Origin: Winogradskyella marina
Lineage (GTDB): Bacteria > Bacteroidota > Bacteroidia > Flavobacteriales > Flavobacteriaceae
Reading direction: 5' to 3'
DNA: 64,000 nt
Assembly (NCBI RefSeq): GCF_015645385.1
Contig: NZ_JADOET010000008.1
Span: 62,001-126,000 of the forward strand
This document shows, one piece after another, positions 15,839-25,666 of the stretch. Numbering within the stretch: the stretch's first letter is position 1; every line of letters starts with the position of its first letter. The notes beneath the pieces were generated by a model that saw nothing but the letters and a program-made list of their open reading frames with translations, was not told the DNA's origin and did not search any database. Both the position numbers and the translations under genes were made by a program.

Positions 15839-16564
15839 ATGAAAGATTTAAAAGGAAAGGTAGCGTTAATCACAGGAGGTACAAAAGGAATTGGTTTTGG
15901 TGTGGCAGAAGCTTTACTTAATCAAGGATTAAAAGTAGTGATTACAAGTAGAGATGAGAATGCGGCTAATGATGCTGCAAAAGAATTAGCATCTAAAACA
16001 GATACTATAGGATCTGTGGTTGGTATTCAGGCAGATGTTAGACATCTTCAAAGTCAAGAAGACGCTGTTAAGCAAGCACTAGATACTTTTGGACAATTAG
16101 ATATTGTTATTGCAAACGCAGGTCTCGGTCATTTTGGAAGTATTGAGGATTTGACGGAAGAGCAATGGAACCAAACTATTGACACCAATCTAACAGGTGC
16201 ATTTAATTCTATTAAAGCCAGTGTTGCTGCACTCAAAGCATCTAAAGGGTATTATATCACCATTTCAAGTTTAGCTGGTGCGAATTTCTTTGCAGGAGGT
16301 TCTGCTTATAACGCTAGTAAATTTGGTGTTACTGGGTTTACCCAAGCTGTAATGCTAGATTTAAGGCAATATGGAGTAAAAGTGAGTACAATTATGCCAG
16401 GATCAGTATCTACACATTTCAATGGAAATACTCCAAGTGATGAACAATCGTGGAAGATTCAAATAGAAGATATTGGTGAATTGGTAATTGATTTGTTACA
16501 CATGAATCCAAGAACCTTACCAAGTAAAATTGAAGTGCGACCAACAACACCGCCAAGTAAATAG
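15839..16564 (+). CDS. Short-chain dehydrogenase/reductase (classical SDR)
   Basis: 241-aa NAD(P)-dependent oxidoreductase. It shows the Rossmann motif TGGTKGIG (13-20), NAG near residue 91, a catalytic serine in ISSLAG (about 143) and YNASK (Tyr about 157). The basic residue at the end of beta-2 (TSRDEN) favours NADP(H). Sequence alone does not fix the substrate; relatives act on 3-ketoacyl or sugar/steroid-like alcohols. It is monocistronic and ends in a strong terminator. Confidence 0.93.
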   Translation: MKDLKGKVALITGGTKGIGFGVAEALLNQGLKVVITSRDENAANDAAKELASKTDTIGSVVGIQADVRHLQSQEDAVKQALDTFGQLDIVIANAGLGHFGSIEDLTEEQWNQTIDTNLTGAFNSIKASVAALKASKGYYITISSLAGANFFAGGSAYNASKFGVTGFTQAVMLDLRQYGVKVSTIMPGSVSTHFNGNTPSDEQSWKIQIEDIGELVIDLLHMNPRTLPSKIEVRPTTPPSK

Positions 16565-16576
16565 TAGAAAAACTTA

Positions 16577-16606
16577 AAAGAGGTTTCAATTTGAAACCTC
16601 TTTTTT
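16577..16606 (+). terminator. Bidirectional terminator between SDR and alpha-2-macroglobulin genes
   Basis: AAAAGAGGTTTCAA-T-TTGAAACCTCTTTT is a perfect 14-bp inverted repeat followed by six Ts on the plus strand and a T-rich tract on the minus strand. It separates two convergent genes. Confidence 0.9.
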
Positions 16607-16673
16607 ATGTATAAATCTTCACCATATAATTTTCGTAACTTCGGTTGCGCCTCTGAGTTTTTGTACGACAAAA

Positions 16674-19600
16674 TCAATCCACCACAATACGAACCCCTTC
16701 ACTATGACTGCTAAATTCTGGTGCATACATACTTTGTATGGTGCTAATTCCATTACTCATGTCACCAGCATTGTTCACACGTAAATCATATTCAAACACA
16801 TAAACACCTTTTGGTAAATAATCCATAAAGAAATTGGTGGCGGCATCTTTGGTGCTTTCATAATAACCCAAACCATCTTGCCATTTGTATTGTGATAATA
16901 CATTTATAGGTTCTAAACCAGCAGCACGCATATCTTTAAGATGCACAAATTCCATAGAACGATCTGTTCTTAACTCTATTCTTACTCTCACTAAATCACC
17001 GACCTTTAATTTAGTTTCAGTCGTTATTTCAGTAATTTCTTCACCTGTATCTGTATTCGATTTTAAGAATAATTTCTTGCTTAATTTTAAAGGTGTTTCT
17101 GCTGAGGTGATTTTATCCAAATCCTCAAAATATTGCCAGTACAATGCTCCCCAAGCAATACCTTCTCCTTTTTTCGTGATGGTGACGTTGGCTTGTTCTG
17201 GTTGTATTTTAGAGCCATTCCAAGCGGTTTTATAATACCCTGTTCCGGCTTCTACTTTTACGTTGTCTAATGTTTCAGGTAAAATGGTTTCGTTACCCAC
17301 CATAACGTCCACTTGGTCTGTGACACTCAGCCAATCACTACCTTGTAATAGTAAAGCATAAACAGCTTCAGTGGTTGCTTTAGTGGTTTTCCAACGATTG
17401 GTTTGTTTGTTTTTTAGTAACCATATTTTGAGGTTGTCGATGTCTTCGAGATTCTTCGCTTCGCTTTGAATCGTATGACCAACTTCCGAAAATACTTCTA
17501 TGAAGAGAGCTTGGCTCTCGATTGGTGCTTGGTACCAATGCCAAGAGTTGGTGTTGGTTTTCCAATACATGCCTAACTCCTCAGACGTAATACTGTTTTC
17601 TTTTAAAGACTTTACAATTTTACCTGCCGTTTTGGTATCGTTTATCCTGTTCACGGTTAAAGCCATCAAACCTTTAGCATATAATGAACGTTTTAACCAA
17701 TACTTTTGGATCTGACCGTGGTAATAATCCATGATATTTTGAACTTCACTCGACGTTTTAATTTCAGGATAAAAGCTTCGTGTGTATAAATAATGCAATT
17801 GTGTATGTGATAAATGGTCTTTACTTAAATCTGCATCTTTGTTGTATTTTTTGATGTTTTTATATTCTTGGATGAATTCGGAATCTAAGTATTGAATGGC
17901 ATTTCTAATCATTTGAGATTCCTCGTCGCTGCGCTTTGTCGGAATGACATTTAGTTGTTTAAGATGTCCAAAACCAGCAACAATATGTTGCGTGATAAAA
18001 CGATTATCGCGTCCACCATTAAACCAAGGCCAAGCTCCAGAACTGTGTTGATTGTTTTTTAGTTTTCTTAAAGCCGATTGTAATTCATTAGTCATTTTAT
18101 TTAAATCGAACAACAAGGCGATGCGTTTTTTCTGTTCGGTTTCAGATTGTGCATCTCGTAACCAAGGTGTTTCTTCTATGAGCAATGATTTCAATTCTTG
18201 GTTCTTTTCTAAATTTGACAATAAAGCGTCTGTCGATTTCCATTGGTTAAAAACCGCTTCAATCTTAGGATTCGATGTTACAATATGTTGTGCTAAAGCA
18301 TTCGCATAATAGCGCGAAAATGTCTGCTCGTTGCAATCGTAAGGATATTCCATTAAATAAGGCAACGCCTGAACTGCATACCACGCAGGATTTGACGTCA
18401 TTTCTAGAGTCAACTTATGATTGGTTAAAGTCGTGGACGTATTATTCTTCAACTTATCTAGAGTAAACGTCTTTGTTTCATTAGAACGAATCCACATCGG
18501 AAGCGTTTCTGTTACCAACATTCTATTACTTAAAACCGGTAAGGCGTTTTGTTCACCATCACTAAAATCGCCAGCTTTTGCAGTTACTTTATATTGGACG
18601 GCTTGAATGTTTTTTGGAATATTCAAACGCCAAGATACTTGCGTATTGCCATTCGCATCAACTAGAAAAGGTGATGTGTTACTAGAGTTTGATAGCTCTG
18701 TATCAATCGATTTACCAGTTATGGCATCGATCAAGATCAATTGAGCCACTCCAGATAATTCCTTCTCTGTAAGATTGGCAATTTTTGTACTGATCGTAAT
18801 GTCATCGCCTTCTCTTAAAAAACGTGGTGCATTTGGAATGACCATCAATTCTTTTTGCGTTACAGCATGTAATTGAGTGGTGGCACTTTCTAACGTTTTG
18901 GTATGTGCTAATAATTGTAATTTCCACTTCGTTAAAGCTTCTGGTGCTTTAAAGTTGAAGCTGACATTACCTTCTTTGTCGGTTTGCAATTGTGGAAAAA
19001 AGAAGGCGGTTTCGTTTAGGTTTTTTCGGATTTGGATGTTGTCTGTTTTTGAGTTATCAATTTTTTCAAATTGACCTTTTGAAATATTATAAACTGAATC
19101 CGAATTTTGTGAATTCCATTTTTCATCATTAGCAAACTTTTCATCATAATCATAACTTGCATCTGATACTTCCTCTAAAGCCATTTCATCTTCAACCATC
19201 ATAACCGCTTCTGGTGCAGCCATTGATCTCATTTTAGTATAACCTCTAGTTGAGTAACGGTTATTCCCAAAATAAAATCCAAACCAATTTAATTGAACAC
19301 GTCTCTGGCTAGGATAATGGCTCGAGATTTTAAAATTATTGAAAACTCTAAAGTTAGTAGTCCCAAAACTCTGTCTAGAATTTTTGTTGATGCTGCCATA
19401 ATAAACAGGGTTATTAATTGGGTTGAAACTCCAGTTATGTGTTCTGAATTCATCTAAAGATGCATCGTACATACTCGCTAATAATTCAGCTGAAACTTTA
19501 TCGCCTTTTGGGCCTTTAATTTTAAAACTCCAGGTCTCATCTTGTCCTGGTTGTAGTTTATCTCGGAATGTTGTGGTTTCAATTTCTAAATCCGTTTTAG

Positions 19601-22600
19601 GATAAGGTACATTCACATTAAAACTTTGAGATTTAAACTCATTAAAAGCTGCAAACGATGTATGAATTGCAAAACCTCCCAAATCGCTTTCCAAAACAGG
19701 AATGCTTATCGTTTTTTTAGAATTGTTTAGCGTAACCAATTGTGTCATTATAATGGTATTGTCCTTTTCAATTTCAACAGTAATAGTGATGTTTTCTGCT
19801 GCAGAACCCAAGGTTAATTTAGCCATGGAATTGGTTTCATAGCTTTCTTGGTCTAATTGTGCTTCATATAATTGGTTATTGGCAAGCGTTTTGTCTCTAT
19901 CACTAAAAAGCGACGTATAAATTTGATCTTTTACAACTTGCCCAAATTTATCTTTGCTTTCAGCCACAATAATATATTGTCCAGAAGCCCATTTGTTCAG
20001 TTTCTTTAAGGTGATGTTTTTTTCTTTTTCAGTATCGAATTGGGTACTAAAAACTTGGTCTCCTTTTGTCCAATTGGTTAATTGTCCTTCGTTATCATAA
20101 GGTTCGTGAGGAAACAATTTTATAAATTCTTCTTTAGAAAGCGTCTGATAATCTGGTGCTTCCCAAGGTCTAGTTCTTAAAATACGGTCTGGTGCATTTA
20201 ATTTATAAATTTTTAATTCACCTTTTGCTGGTGCAAATTGACCGTTAAGATTTTGTGAGTTTAAGGAGATTTCTATGTCTTTTGTTTCTTTATCAATCTT
20301 TTGAGGCGACACAATATTGAGTGTCATGGCATGATATCCAACGTTTACAATAGTTGAAGTAGAGCGTGTTTCTCCATTAATATCTGTAATATCTGCTGTA
20401 ACTTCATAATTAAAAATAGGAAGATTATCTTTTGAAACACTGTCGTCGGGAAGCGCTTTAAAGGTAATTTCAAATTCACCGTTTTCATTTGTTTTTGTGT
20501 CTCCAAAGGTGATTTCTTGTGGTTCTGCGTTAAAATAAGGACGCCTCCAATAATACCAACTTGGAAGCCTCACATTGCGCTTTACACGATATACCACTTT
20601 GGCATTGGTAATAGTACTTCCAGCAAAGGCAACTGCAGTTCCTTTTACGGTAATACTGTCGTTTACTTTAAAGGTTTCTGTAATGGGTTGAAACTCGGGT
20701 TTAAATTTTGGTCGCTTGTATTCTTCAACTGAAATAGTGGCGTAAGCAGAATTATTTGAAAATAGTACAATGGTGTAATTGCCTGTTAAACCATCATTTG
20801 GTAAAATAAATTCGCCGTGTACTGACCCAAATGCATTAGTCTGTAGTAGCATTTCACTAACGACTTCACCATTAACATTTTTTAATCTGATTTTTGCAGC
20901 TTCATCCGCTGAAACTTCTGTTTTTCCATCTTTAGATTTGGTAGCGATGCCTTTAAAGTAAACCGTTTGTCCTGGTCTGTAAATGCTGCGGTCTGTGAAT
21001 AGAAAATTTCTGTATTGAGTGTCTTTGTTTTTGTTTTGTCTGTAGGTTCGGTTGATATAATAGTCTCCAAAATAACCTATGTCATCTTTTGCGTCAACTT
21101 TAATTTGAACATTTCTATAATAGTTATTGTCTTTTATAAATTCAAATTTACCAAAGCGATTGCTTGTGAATGATTTGGTTAATTCTTTGTTTCGGTTTGT
21201 TGTATATGATAATTCTACTTTGGTATGAACTAGAGGCTTTCCGTTAGATCTATCAATAACTTGGTATAAATACGTATCGTTTTTAGAGCTTTCTATCAAG
21301 GCCAAATTGGTGGCTTGAACATGAGCAGTTGCAAAAACGTCATAATGAGATTCAGTATTTGCTTTAATGAGATATAATCCGTTGGCTAAGTTTGGTAATA
21401 CAATTTCAGTACTGTGATTTTGATAGTCTCCTTCTGTTTTTAACACGCTTGAAAAGGATTCAATTGGACTCAATTTTTTAAAAAATGCCTGTTTATGATC
21501 TACTCTATATAACTCATTATAACCTTCTAATTGCTTTTGAGAAACCTTATAAATCTCGAAATTTAATTGTTCTAAGTTTTTGTAGGTTACTAATAGTTTT
21601 GAAGGTGATTCAATGCCTATAAACCGTTCGGTTTGTAACTGTAAACTTGGCTTATGGATATGAGCAATTAAAACCTCACATTTTTTAGCACCAATGCTGT
21701 TAGGGAATTTTGATACTGCCGAATTACACAATGCTTTTGCTTCTTTTAATTTCCAACGGTTTTTGGTATTGCTTTCGTTGTCTTTAAGGGTGTTTTTGTA
21801 TTCATCTCCTTGTTTTTTATAAATAGTAGCAATTTCAAAACTATATAAGGTAGATAAAGCCGACGTTTTTAAATCGTTTGATGTTAACTCTAAAGTTTTT
21901 AGAAGCTGATTATCTACATCGGAAAATACAGCGTGTTGTGCAACAAAATTTAAACGTTCAATATCTACAGCAACAAAAGCTTTTGATACTCGGTCTTTAC
22001 GATGAAACTTTAATAGGTTTTGATAAATTTTTAAAGCATTCCGTTGTAATGATAAAGTGTCTTTAGACTGTAAATCTATAGTGATGAAAACGTCGCTATC
22101 TCTAATAAAATGAGGGTTGTCAATTGTAAATTTATAAGCTGGTTGTGAAATACTGTTTTCGTCTGTTTTATAAAATTCTAAAGCATTATGACTTAATAAA
22201 TCATATAAGGTGGGACGAACGTCTTTTGAGTTTTCTTGTTCGTTTAAAAGTAAGGTGTAGTTGGTCAATTCTTCTTGCTGAAGTATAGATTCGTTTTGAA
22301 GCGAGCTTTGAAAATAGGTGTGAATTTCAGCAAACAGCGTTTCTAAATCCCAAGTTCTAAAATCATCACTTACTTTTTCTGTAGTCTTTGTTCTATTATA
22401 AAATTGCCAACGACTTTGCTGAAAATATTGCCAATACATAGTGGCTAACATATTTTCTAAAAGCTGTTGAGTTACGGTGTCTTTTGTGCTGTTAATTTCA
22501 GATTTAAAACGATTTACTATATTGAGTTGTGCGTCTTCTTCAAGCGTTAACATGTATTTGCTAATATGCAAAAGCGCTTTGATTCGTTGTTGTGTGTTTT

Positions 22601-22769
22601 CCGCTTTTACAGCTTTCTGATAAATGGTTTCTACCAAATCTGAAGCACTTTTGGTAAGTCCTTCGTTTTCGAGTTTAGCCACTTTTTTCCAATCATTTTC
22701 AAAATGCGTTTGACCATAAGAAAAAGAAGCGAAGCAAATGAGCATAAGTAGAGATATATAGTGTTTCAT
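16674..22769 (-). CDS. Bacterial alpha-2-macroglobulin family protein
   Basis: About 2031 aa from the ATG at 22769, which opens with a signal peptide (MKHYISLLMLICFASFSYGQ). The frame is open up to 22871, but the TATGTTTG box at 22828-22835 puts the transcript start inside that extension, so the shorter protein is preferred. MG-type beta domains are followed by SIYRPGQTVYFKG, an A2M block (TKWKLQLLAHTK) and a thioester motif CNEQ (PYDCNEQTF, about residue 1480) in an alpha/alpha-toroid region. These proteins trap proteases that attack the periplasm. Two stretches (VIPTKRSDEESQ and IQSEAKNLED) are encoded by dispersed repeat elements lying in frame. Confidence 0.93.
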   Translation of the reverse strand: MKHYISLLMLICFASFSYGQTHFENDWKKVAKLENEGLTKSASDLVETIYQKAVKAENTQQRIKALLHISKYMLTLEEDAQLNIVNRFKSEINSTKDTVTQQLLENMLATMYWQYFQQSRWQFYNRTKTTEKVSDDFRTWDLETLFAEIHTYFQSSLQNESILQQEELTNYTLLLNEQENSKDVRPTLYDLLSHNALEFYKTDENSISQPAYKFTIDNPHFIRDSDVFITIDLQSKDTLSLQRNALKIYQNLLKFHRKDRVSKAFVAVDIERLNFVAQHAVFSDVDNQLLKTLELTSNDLKTSALSTLYSFEIATIYKKQGDEYKNTLKDNESNTKNRWKLKEAKALCNSAVSKFPNSIGAKKCEVLIAHIHKPSLQLQTERFIGIESPSKLLVTYKNLEQLNFEIYKVSQKQLEGYNELYRVDHKQAFFKKLSPIESFSSVLKTEGDYQNHSTEIVLPNLANGLYLIKANTESHYDVFATAHVQATNLALIESSKNDTYLYQVIDRSNGKPLVHTKVELSYTTNRNKELTKSFTSNRFGKFEFIKDNNYYRNVQIKVDAKDDIGYFGDYYINRTYRQNKNKDTQYRNFLFTDRSIYRPGQTVYFKGIATKSKDGKTEVSADEAAKIRLKNVNGEVVSEMLLQTNAFGSVHGEFILPNDGLTGNYTIVLFSNNSAYATISVEEYKRPKFKPEFQPITETFKVNDSITVKGTAVAFAGSTITNAKVVYRVKRNVRLPSWYYWRRPYFNAEPQEITFGDTKTNENGEFEITFKALPDDSVSKDNLPIFNYEVTADITDINGETRSTSTIVNVGYHAMTLNIVSPQKIDKETKDIEISLNSQNLNGQFAPAKGELKIYKLNAPDRILRTRPWEAPDYQTLSKEEFIKLFPHEPYDNEGQLTNWTKGDQVFSTQFDTEKEKNITLKKLNKWASGQYIIVAESKDKFGQVVKDQIYTSLFSDRDKTLANNQLYEAQLDQESYETNSMAKLTLGSAAENITITVEIEKDNTIIMTQLVTLNNSKKTISIPVLESDLGGFAIHTSFAAFNEFKSQSFNVNVPYPKTDLEIETTTFRDKLQPGQDETWSFKIKGPKGDKVSAELLASMYDASLDEFRTHNWSFNPINNPVYYGSINKNSRQSFGTTNFRVFNNFKISSHYPSQRRVQLNWFGFYFGNNRYSTRGYTKMRSMAAPEAVMMVEDEMALEEVSDASYDYDEKFANDEKWNSQNSDSVYNISKGQFEKIDNSKTDNIQIRKNLNETAFFFPQLQTDKEGNVSFNFKAPEALTKWKLQLLAHTKTLESATTQLHAVTQKELMVIPNAPRFLREGDDITISTKIANLTEKELSGVAQLILIDAITGKSIDTELSNSSNTSPFLVDANGNTQVSWRLNIPKNIQAVQYKVTAKAGDFSDGEQNALPVLSNRMLVTETLPMWIRSNETKTFTLDKLKNNTSTTLTNHKLTLEMTSNPAWYAVQALPYLMEYPYDCNEQTFSRYYANALAQHIVTSNPKIEAVFNQWKSTDALLSNLEKNQELKSLLIEETPWLRDAQSETEQKKRIALLFDLNKMTNELQSALRKLKNNQHSSGAWPWFNGGRDNRFITQHIVAGFGHLKQLNVIPTKRSDEESQMIRNAIQYLDSEFIQEYKNIKKYNKDADLSKDHLSHTQLHYLYTRSFYPEIKTSSEVQNIMDYYHGQIQKYWLKRSLYAKGLMALTVNRINDTKTAGKIVKSLKENSITSEELGMYWKTNTNSWHWYQAPIESQALFIEVFSEVGHTIQSEAKNLEDIDNLKIWLLKNKQTNRWKTTKATTEAVYALLLQGSDWLSVTDQVDVMVGNETILPETLDNVKVEAGTGYYKTAWNGSKIQPEQANVTITKKGEGIAWGALYWQYFEDLDKITSAETPLKLSKKLFLKSNTDTGEEITEITTETKLKVGDLVRVRIELRTDRSMEFVHLKDMRAAGLEPINVLSQYKWQDGLGYYESTKDAATNFFMDYLPKGVYVFEYDLRVNNAGDMSNGISTIQSMYAPEFSSHSEGVRIVVD
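17448..17479. repeat. Dispersed repeat element read in frame (copy A)
   Basis: GAGATTCTTCGCTTCGCT followed by TTGAAT and ATGAC, a close match to the GAGATTCTTCGCTTCGCTCAGAATGACA-type elements common between genes in Bacteroidota. Here it lies inside the alpha-2-macroglobulin gene and encodes the segment around QSEAKNLE. Confidence 0.6.
17915..17950. repeat. Dispersed repeat element read in frame (copy B)
   Basis: GAGATTCCTCGTCGCTGCGC followed by a TTTG linker and TCGGAATGACAT. This is an almost complete copy of the GAGATTCC...GGAATGACA element family, embedded without a frameshift in the alpha-2-macroglobulin gene, where it encodes VIPTKRSDEES. Confidence 0.7.
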
Positions 22770-22827
22770 ATTGTGGGCCGCAAAAGCGGTAATCTTTTTA
22801 GAGAATCTATTTGTGTTAATTTCGATA

Positions 22828-22835
22828 CAAACATA
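22828..22835 (-). promoter_or_regulatory. -7 promoter box of the alpha-2-macroglobulin gene
   Basis: TATGTTTG on the minus strand, 58 nt before the ATG at 22769. It decides between the two candidate starts of the gene. Confidence 0.55.
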
Positions 22836-22981
22836 TTCTGTTGTTTTAAGCAAAATACTTACAAAATGCATTCCAAAAAAAGTCAGAATGAGTTAATGTT
22901 TTAGTTTTATGAGTGAAGTTAACAATTTGTTGAGGAAACTAAGCGTTATTAAATTGTATTTTCGCAAAAGATAATGTTTCT

Positions 22982-23926
22982 ATGTATAAAAATCTGATTG
23001 TCTTTTTAATGACTTCGATATGTTTTTCTCAAGCGTCTATTGAGAATGCTGAAACACATATTTCTAATAAGGAATTTGTGAAAGCACAGACCGAAATGTC
23101 CGAATTCTTAGAATCGAATCCCAATAATTTAAAGGCTATTGAACTTTTAGGTGATGCGTATGGTTACCAGGAAAAATGGGATAATGCCATTTCACAGTAT
23201 CAAATTTTGAAACAAAAACGACCACAAAACGCTAATTACCATTACAAATATGGTGGTGCTTTGGGTATGAAAGCTTTGAGTATTAGTAAAATTAGAGCGC
23301 TCGGAATTATTGGCGATGTCAAAGATTCGTTTCATAAAGCAGCTCAGTTAGATCCAGGTCATATCGATGCACGTTGGGCATTGGTAGAATTGTATGTGTC
23401 TTTGCCAGGTATTGTAGGAGGTAGTTTTTCAAAAGCCTTGAGTTACGCACAGCAATTAGAAGACTTGTCTAAGGTAGATGGTTACTTGGCAAAAGGTTAT
23501 GTTTACGAATATGATGATGAACCAGAACTAGCCGAAAAGTATTACAGATTGGCCATAAAAGTTGGTGGATCAGTGACCTGTTATGAAAAGTTAACTAAAT
23601 TTTACGAAGGTCAAAAACAACCCGAAAAAGCTATAGGGAATTTAGAAGAAGCTAAAGGTAAGCATCAGCGGAATGCTATGCACTATCAAATTGGTAAGGT
23701 GTGCGCAGATTATAATATTCAATTAGAAAAAGGTGAAAAATGCCTTAAAACGTATTTGTCTAACCATTCGGCTCAAGATGGTGTGCCTAAAGAATGGGCC
23801 TATTACCGTTTGGCACAAATTTATAAACATAGAAACAATAGGAAAGAAGCATTCGTTTGGATAGATAAGGCGATTGCTGGTTTGCCTGACATTGAAGTTT
23901 TTCAGGAGTTTAGAGAGACAATTTAG
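22982..23926 (+). CDS. Exported tetratricopeptide repeat protein
   Basis: 314 aa. A short signal peptide (MYKNLIVFLMTSICFSQ) is followed by TPR units: residues about 17-50, 52-85 (LGDAYGYQEKWDNAISQYQI), 105-140 and several more to the C-terminus (EWAYYRLAQIYKHRNNRKEA). TPR arrays act as protein-binding scaffolds; this one should sit in the periplasm. Its partner is not evident. It is divergent from the alpha-2-macroglobulin gene. A TATTTTCG box about 25 nt upstream is a one-mismatch -7 element. Confidence 0.8.
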   Translation: MYKNLIVFLMTSICFSQASIENAETHISNKEFVKAQTEMSEFLESNPNNLKAIELLGDAYGYQEKWDNAISQYQILKQKRPQNANYHYKYGGALGMKALSISKIRALGIIGDVKDSFHKAAQLDPGHIDARWALVELYVSLPGIVGGSFSKALSYAQQLEDLSKVDGYLAKGYVYEYDDEPELAEKYYRLAIKVGGSVTCYEKLTKFYEGQKQPEKAIGNLEEAKGKHQRNAMHYQIGKVCADYNIQLEKGEKCLKTYLSNHSAQDGVPKEWAYYRLAQIYKHRNNRKEAFVWIDKAIAGLPDIEVFQEFRETI

Positions 23927-24232
23927 GCTTTTAAAGGTGGGGCTTTGTTTTCGCGCGAAGACGCAAAGGCGCAAAGAAAAACAAAGGTTGTGGAATCACT
24001 TTCGATAATTGTTTATTGAGTTGATTAATTTAATCCATAAGTTTTAAACACGAAAAACTAAAGACTTCGCGAGAAATAACATCAAGTTTTCAACAAGGAG
24101 CTACATAATTTAACTGTTTTATAAGTTTTACTTTTTTCTCTTCGCATCTTCGTGCCTTCTCCGTGTATCTTTGTGTAATAGTTTTTCAAATTCATTTTCG
24201 GTTTCAAGTTCAAGTTCTATTATATTTGTTAC
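23927..24232. other. 306-bp intergenic region with degenerate CGCAAAG-type repeats
   Basis: No gene is seen. Near 23953-23981 a run GCGAAGACGCAAAGGCGCAA occurs. Near 24133-24175 a related run is found in opposite orientation (CTCTTCGCATCTTCGTGCC then CTCCGTGTATCTTTGTG). Between them is AT-rich sequence including ACACGAAAAACTAAAGAC. The two ends form a loose inverted pair of the GACGCAAAGGCGCAAAG / CTCCGTGTCTTTGTG repeat class found in many bacterial genomes. The mpl promoter lies at its right end. Confidence 0.55.
24221..24228 (+). promoter_or_regulatory. -7 promoter box of mpl
   Basis: TATATTTG, followed after 4 nt (TTAC) by the ATG at 24233. Predicts a leaderless mRNA. Confidence 0.6.
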
Positions 24233-25591
24233 ATGAACGTACATTTTATAGCAATTGGTGGTGCAGCAATGCACAATTTAGCCTTGGCACTTTACAATAA
24301 AGGTTATAAGGTCACAGGAAGTGATGATACTATTTTTAACCCGTCAAAATCACGATTAGAAGCTAAAGGTTTGTTACCGGAAACATTCGGTTGGTATCCT
24401 GAAAAAATCACATCAGATTTAGACGCTATTGTTTTAGGAATGCATGCTAAAGCTGATAATCCTGAATTGATAAAAGCCCAAGAACTCGGCTTAAAAATCT
24501 ACAGTTACCCTGAATTTCTATACGAGCAATCCAAACACAAAACACGAGTCGTTATTGGAGGGAGTCATGGGAAAACTACGATTACCTCAATGATATTACA
24601 TGTGCTGCATTACCATGATAAAGATGTGGATTATATGGTAGGAGCACAGCTCGAAGGTTTTGACGTGATGGTAAAACTCACCGAGGACAATGATTTTATC
24701 GTTCTCGAAGGTGACGAATACTTAAGTTCGCCAATTGATAGACGACCAAAATTCCATTTATACAAACCGAATATTGCCTTGTTGAGCGGTATTGCTTGGG
24801 ATCATATTAATGTATTTCCAACCTATGAAAACTATGTTGAGCAGTTTAGCATTTTTGTGGATTCTATTGTGAGAGGTGGAAGTATTAATTATAATGAAGA
24901 AGATGCTGAAGTAAAACGTGTCGTAGAAGCTTCGGAAAATCAGATTCGTAAGATTGCTTATAAAACTCCAGAATACACTGTTGAAAATGGAGAAACCTTA
25001 TTAGATACACCAGAAGGTCCAATGCCTATTGAAGTTTTTGGAGCGCACAACTTAAACAATTTAGCAGGAGCCAAATGGATTTGCCAACATATGGGAATCG
25101 ATGAAGATGATTTTTACGAAGCGATTTCAACCTTTAAAGGAGCCAGCAAACGCTTAGAAAAAATTGCCGAATCTAAAACAAGCGTCGCTTACAAGGATTT
25201 TGCGCACTCGCCAAGTAAAGTAGAAGCGACAACCAAAGCCGTAAAAGAACAATTTAGCGACCGAACTTTAGTCGCTTGTTTAGAATTACATACCTACAGT
25301 AGCTTAAATGCTGAATTTTTAAAAGAGTACAAAGGTGCATTAGACGCAGCAGATGTTGCTGTAGTATTCTATTCACCACATGCCGTTGAAATTAAAAAAT
25401 TAGAAGAGGTTACTAAAGACCAAATAGCAAATGCTTTTGAGCGCGATGATTTAATTATCTACACCAACCCAGAAGAATTTAAAGACTTTTTATTCTCTCA
25501 AAGTTTTGAAAATAAGTCATTGTTGTTGATGAGTTCTGGTAACTATGGCGGTTTAGATTTTGGGGAGGTTAAACAACTCCTACAAAAGTAG
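24233..25591 (+). CDS. mpl: UDP-N-acetylmuramate:L-alanyl-gamma-D-glutamyl-meso-diaminopimelate ligase
   Basis: Murein-recycling Mur ligase that joins the tripeptide recovered from old peptidoglycan to UDP-MurNAc. The N-terminal Rossmann segment is HFIAIGGAAMHNLA. The ATP-binding P-loop GGSHGKTT lies at 109-116, the central domain contains GDEYLSSPIDRRPKF (a Mpl rather than MurC signature) and SGIAWDHINVFP, and the C-terminal domain has DFAHSPSKVEAT. Length (452 aa) is normal. The start ATG is 4 nt after a -7 box. The stop codon lies inside a small hairpin (25576-25595). Confidence 0.94.
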   Translation: MNVHFIAIGGAAMHNLALALYNKGYKVTGSDDTIFNPSKSRLEAKGLLPETFGWYPEKITSDLDAIVLGMHAKADNPELIKAQELGLKIYSYPEFLYEQSKHKTRVVIGGSHGKTTITSMILHVLHYHDKDVDYMVGAQLEGFDVMVKLTEDNDFIVLEGDEYLSSPIDRRPKFHLYKPNIALLSGIAWDHINVFPTYENYVEQFSIFVDSIVRGGSINYNEEDAEVKRVVEASENQIRKIAYKTPEYTVENGETLLDTPEGPMPIEVFGAHNLNNLAGAKWICQHMGIDEDDFYEAISTFKGASKRLEKIAESKTSVAYKDFAHSPSKVEATTKAVKEQFSDRTLVACLELHTYSSLNAEFLKEYKGALDAADVAVVFYSPHAVEIKKLEEVTKDQIANAFERDDLIIYTNPEEFKDFLFSQSFENKSLLLMSSGNYGGLDFGEVKQLLQK

Positions 25592-25633
25592 GAGTCTTAT
25601 TGTTTTAAGAGCCTGTTTTTGAGCGATTCATAG

Positions 25634-25664
25634 TGGTGTTTGCGAATGGAAGACACCATTTTTT
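25634..25664 (+). terminator. Terminator after mpl
   Basis: TGGTGT-N13-ACACCA followed by six Ts. A second perfect hairpin without a T-run, ACTCCTAC-AAAA-GTAGGAGT at 25576-25595, overlaps the mpl stop codon. Confidence 0.5.
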
Positions 25665-25666
25665 AA

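Noticed and set aside
22770..22871. N-terminal extension of the alpha-2-macroglobulin (34 residues)
   Set aside because: It lies upstream of a clear signal peptide start, and the TATGTTTG box is inside it, so it would not be translated from the predicted transcript.
25576..25595. Perfect 8-bp hairpin overlapping the mpl stop codon as the mpl terminator
   Set aside because: No T-run follows; the hairpin at 25634-25664 with six Ts is the better terminator. The first may still affect mRNA stability.
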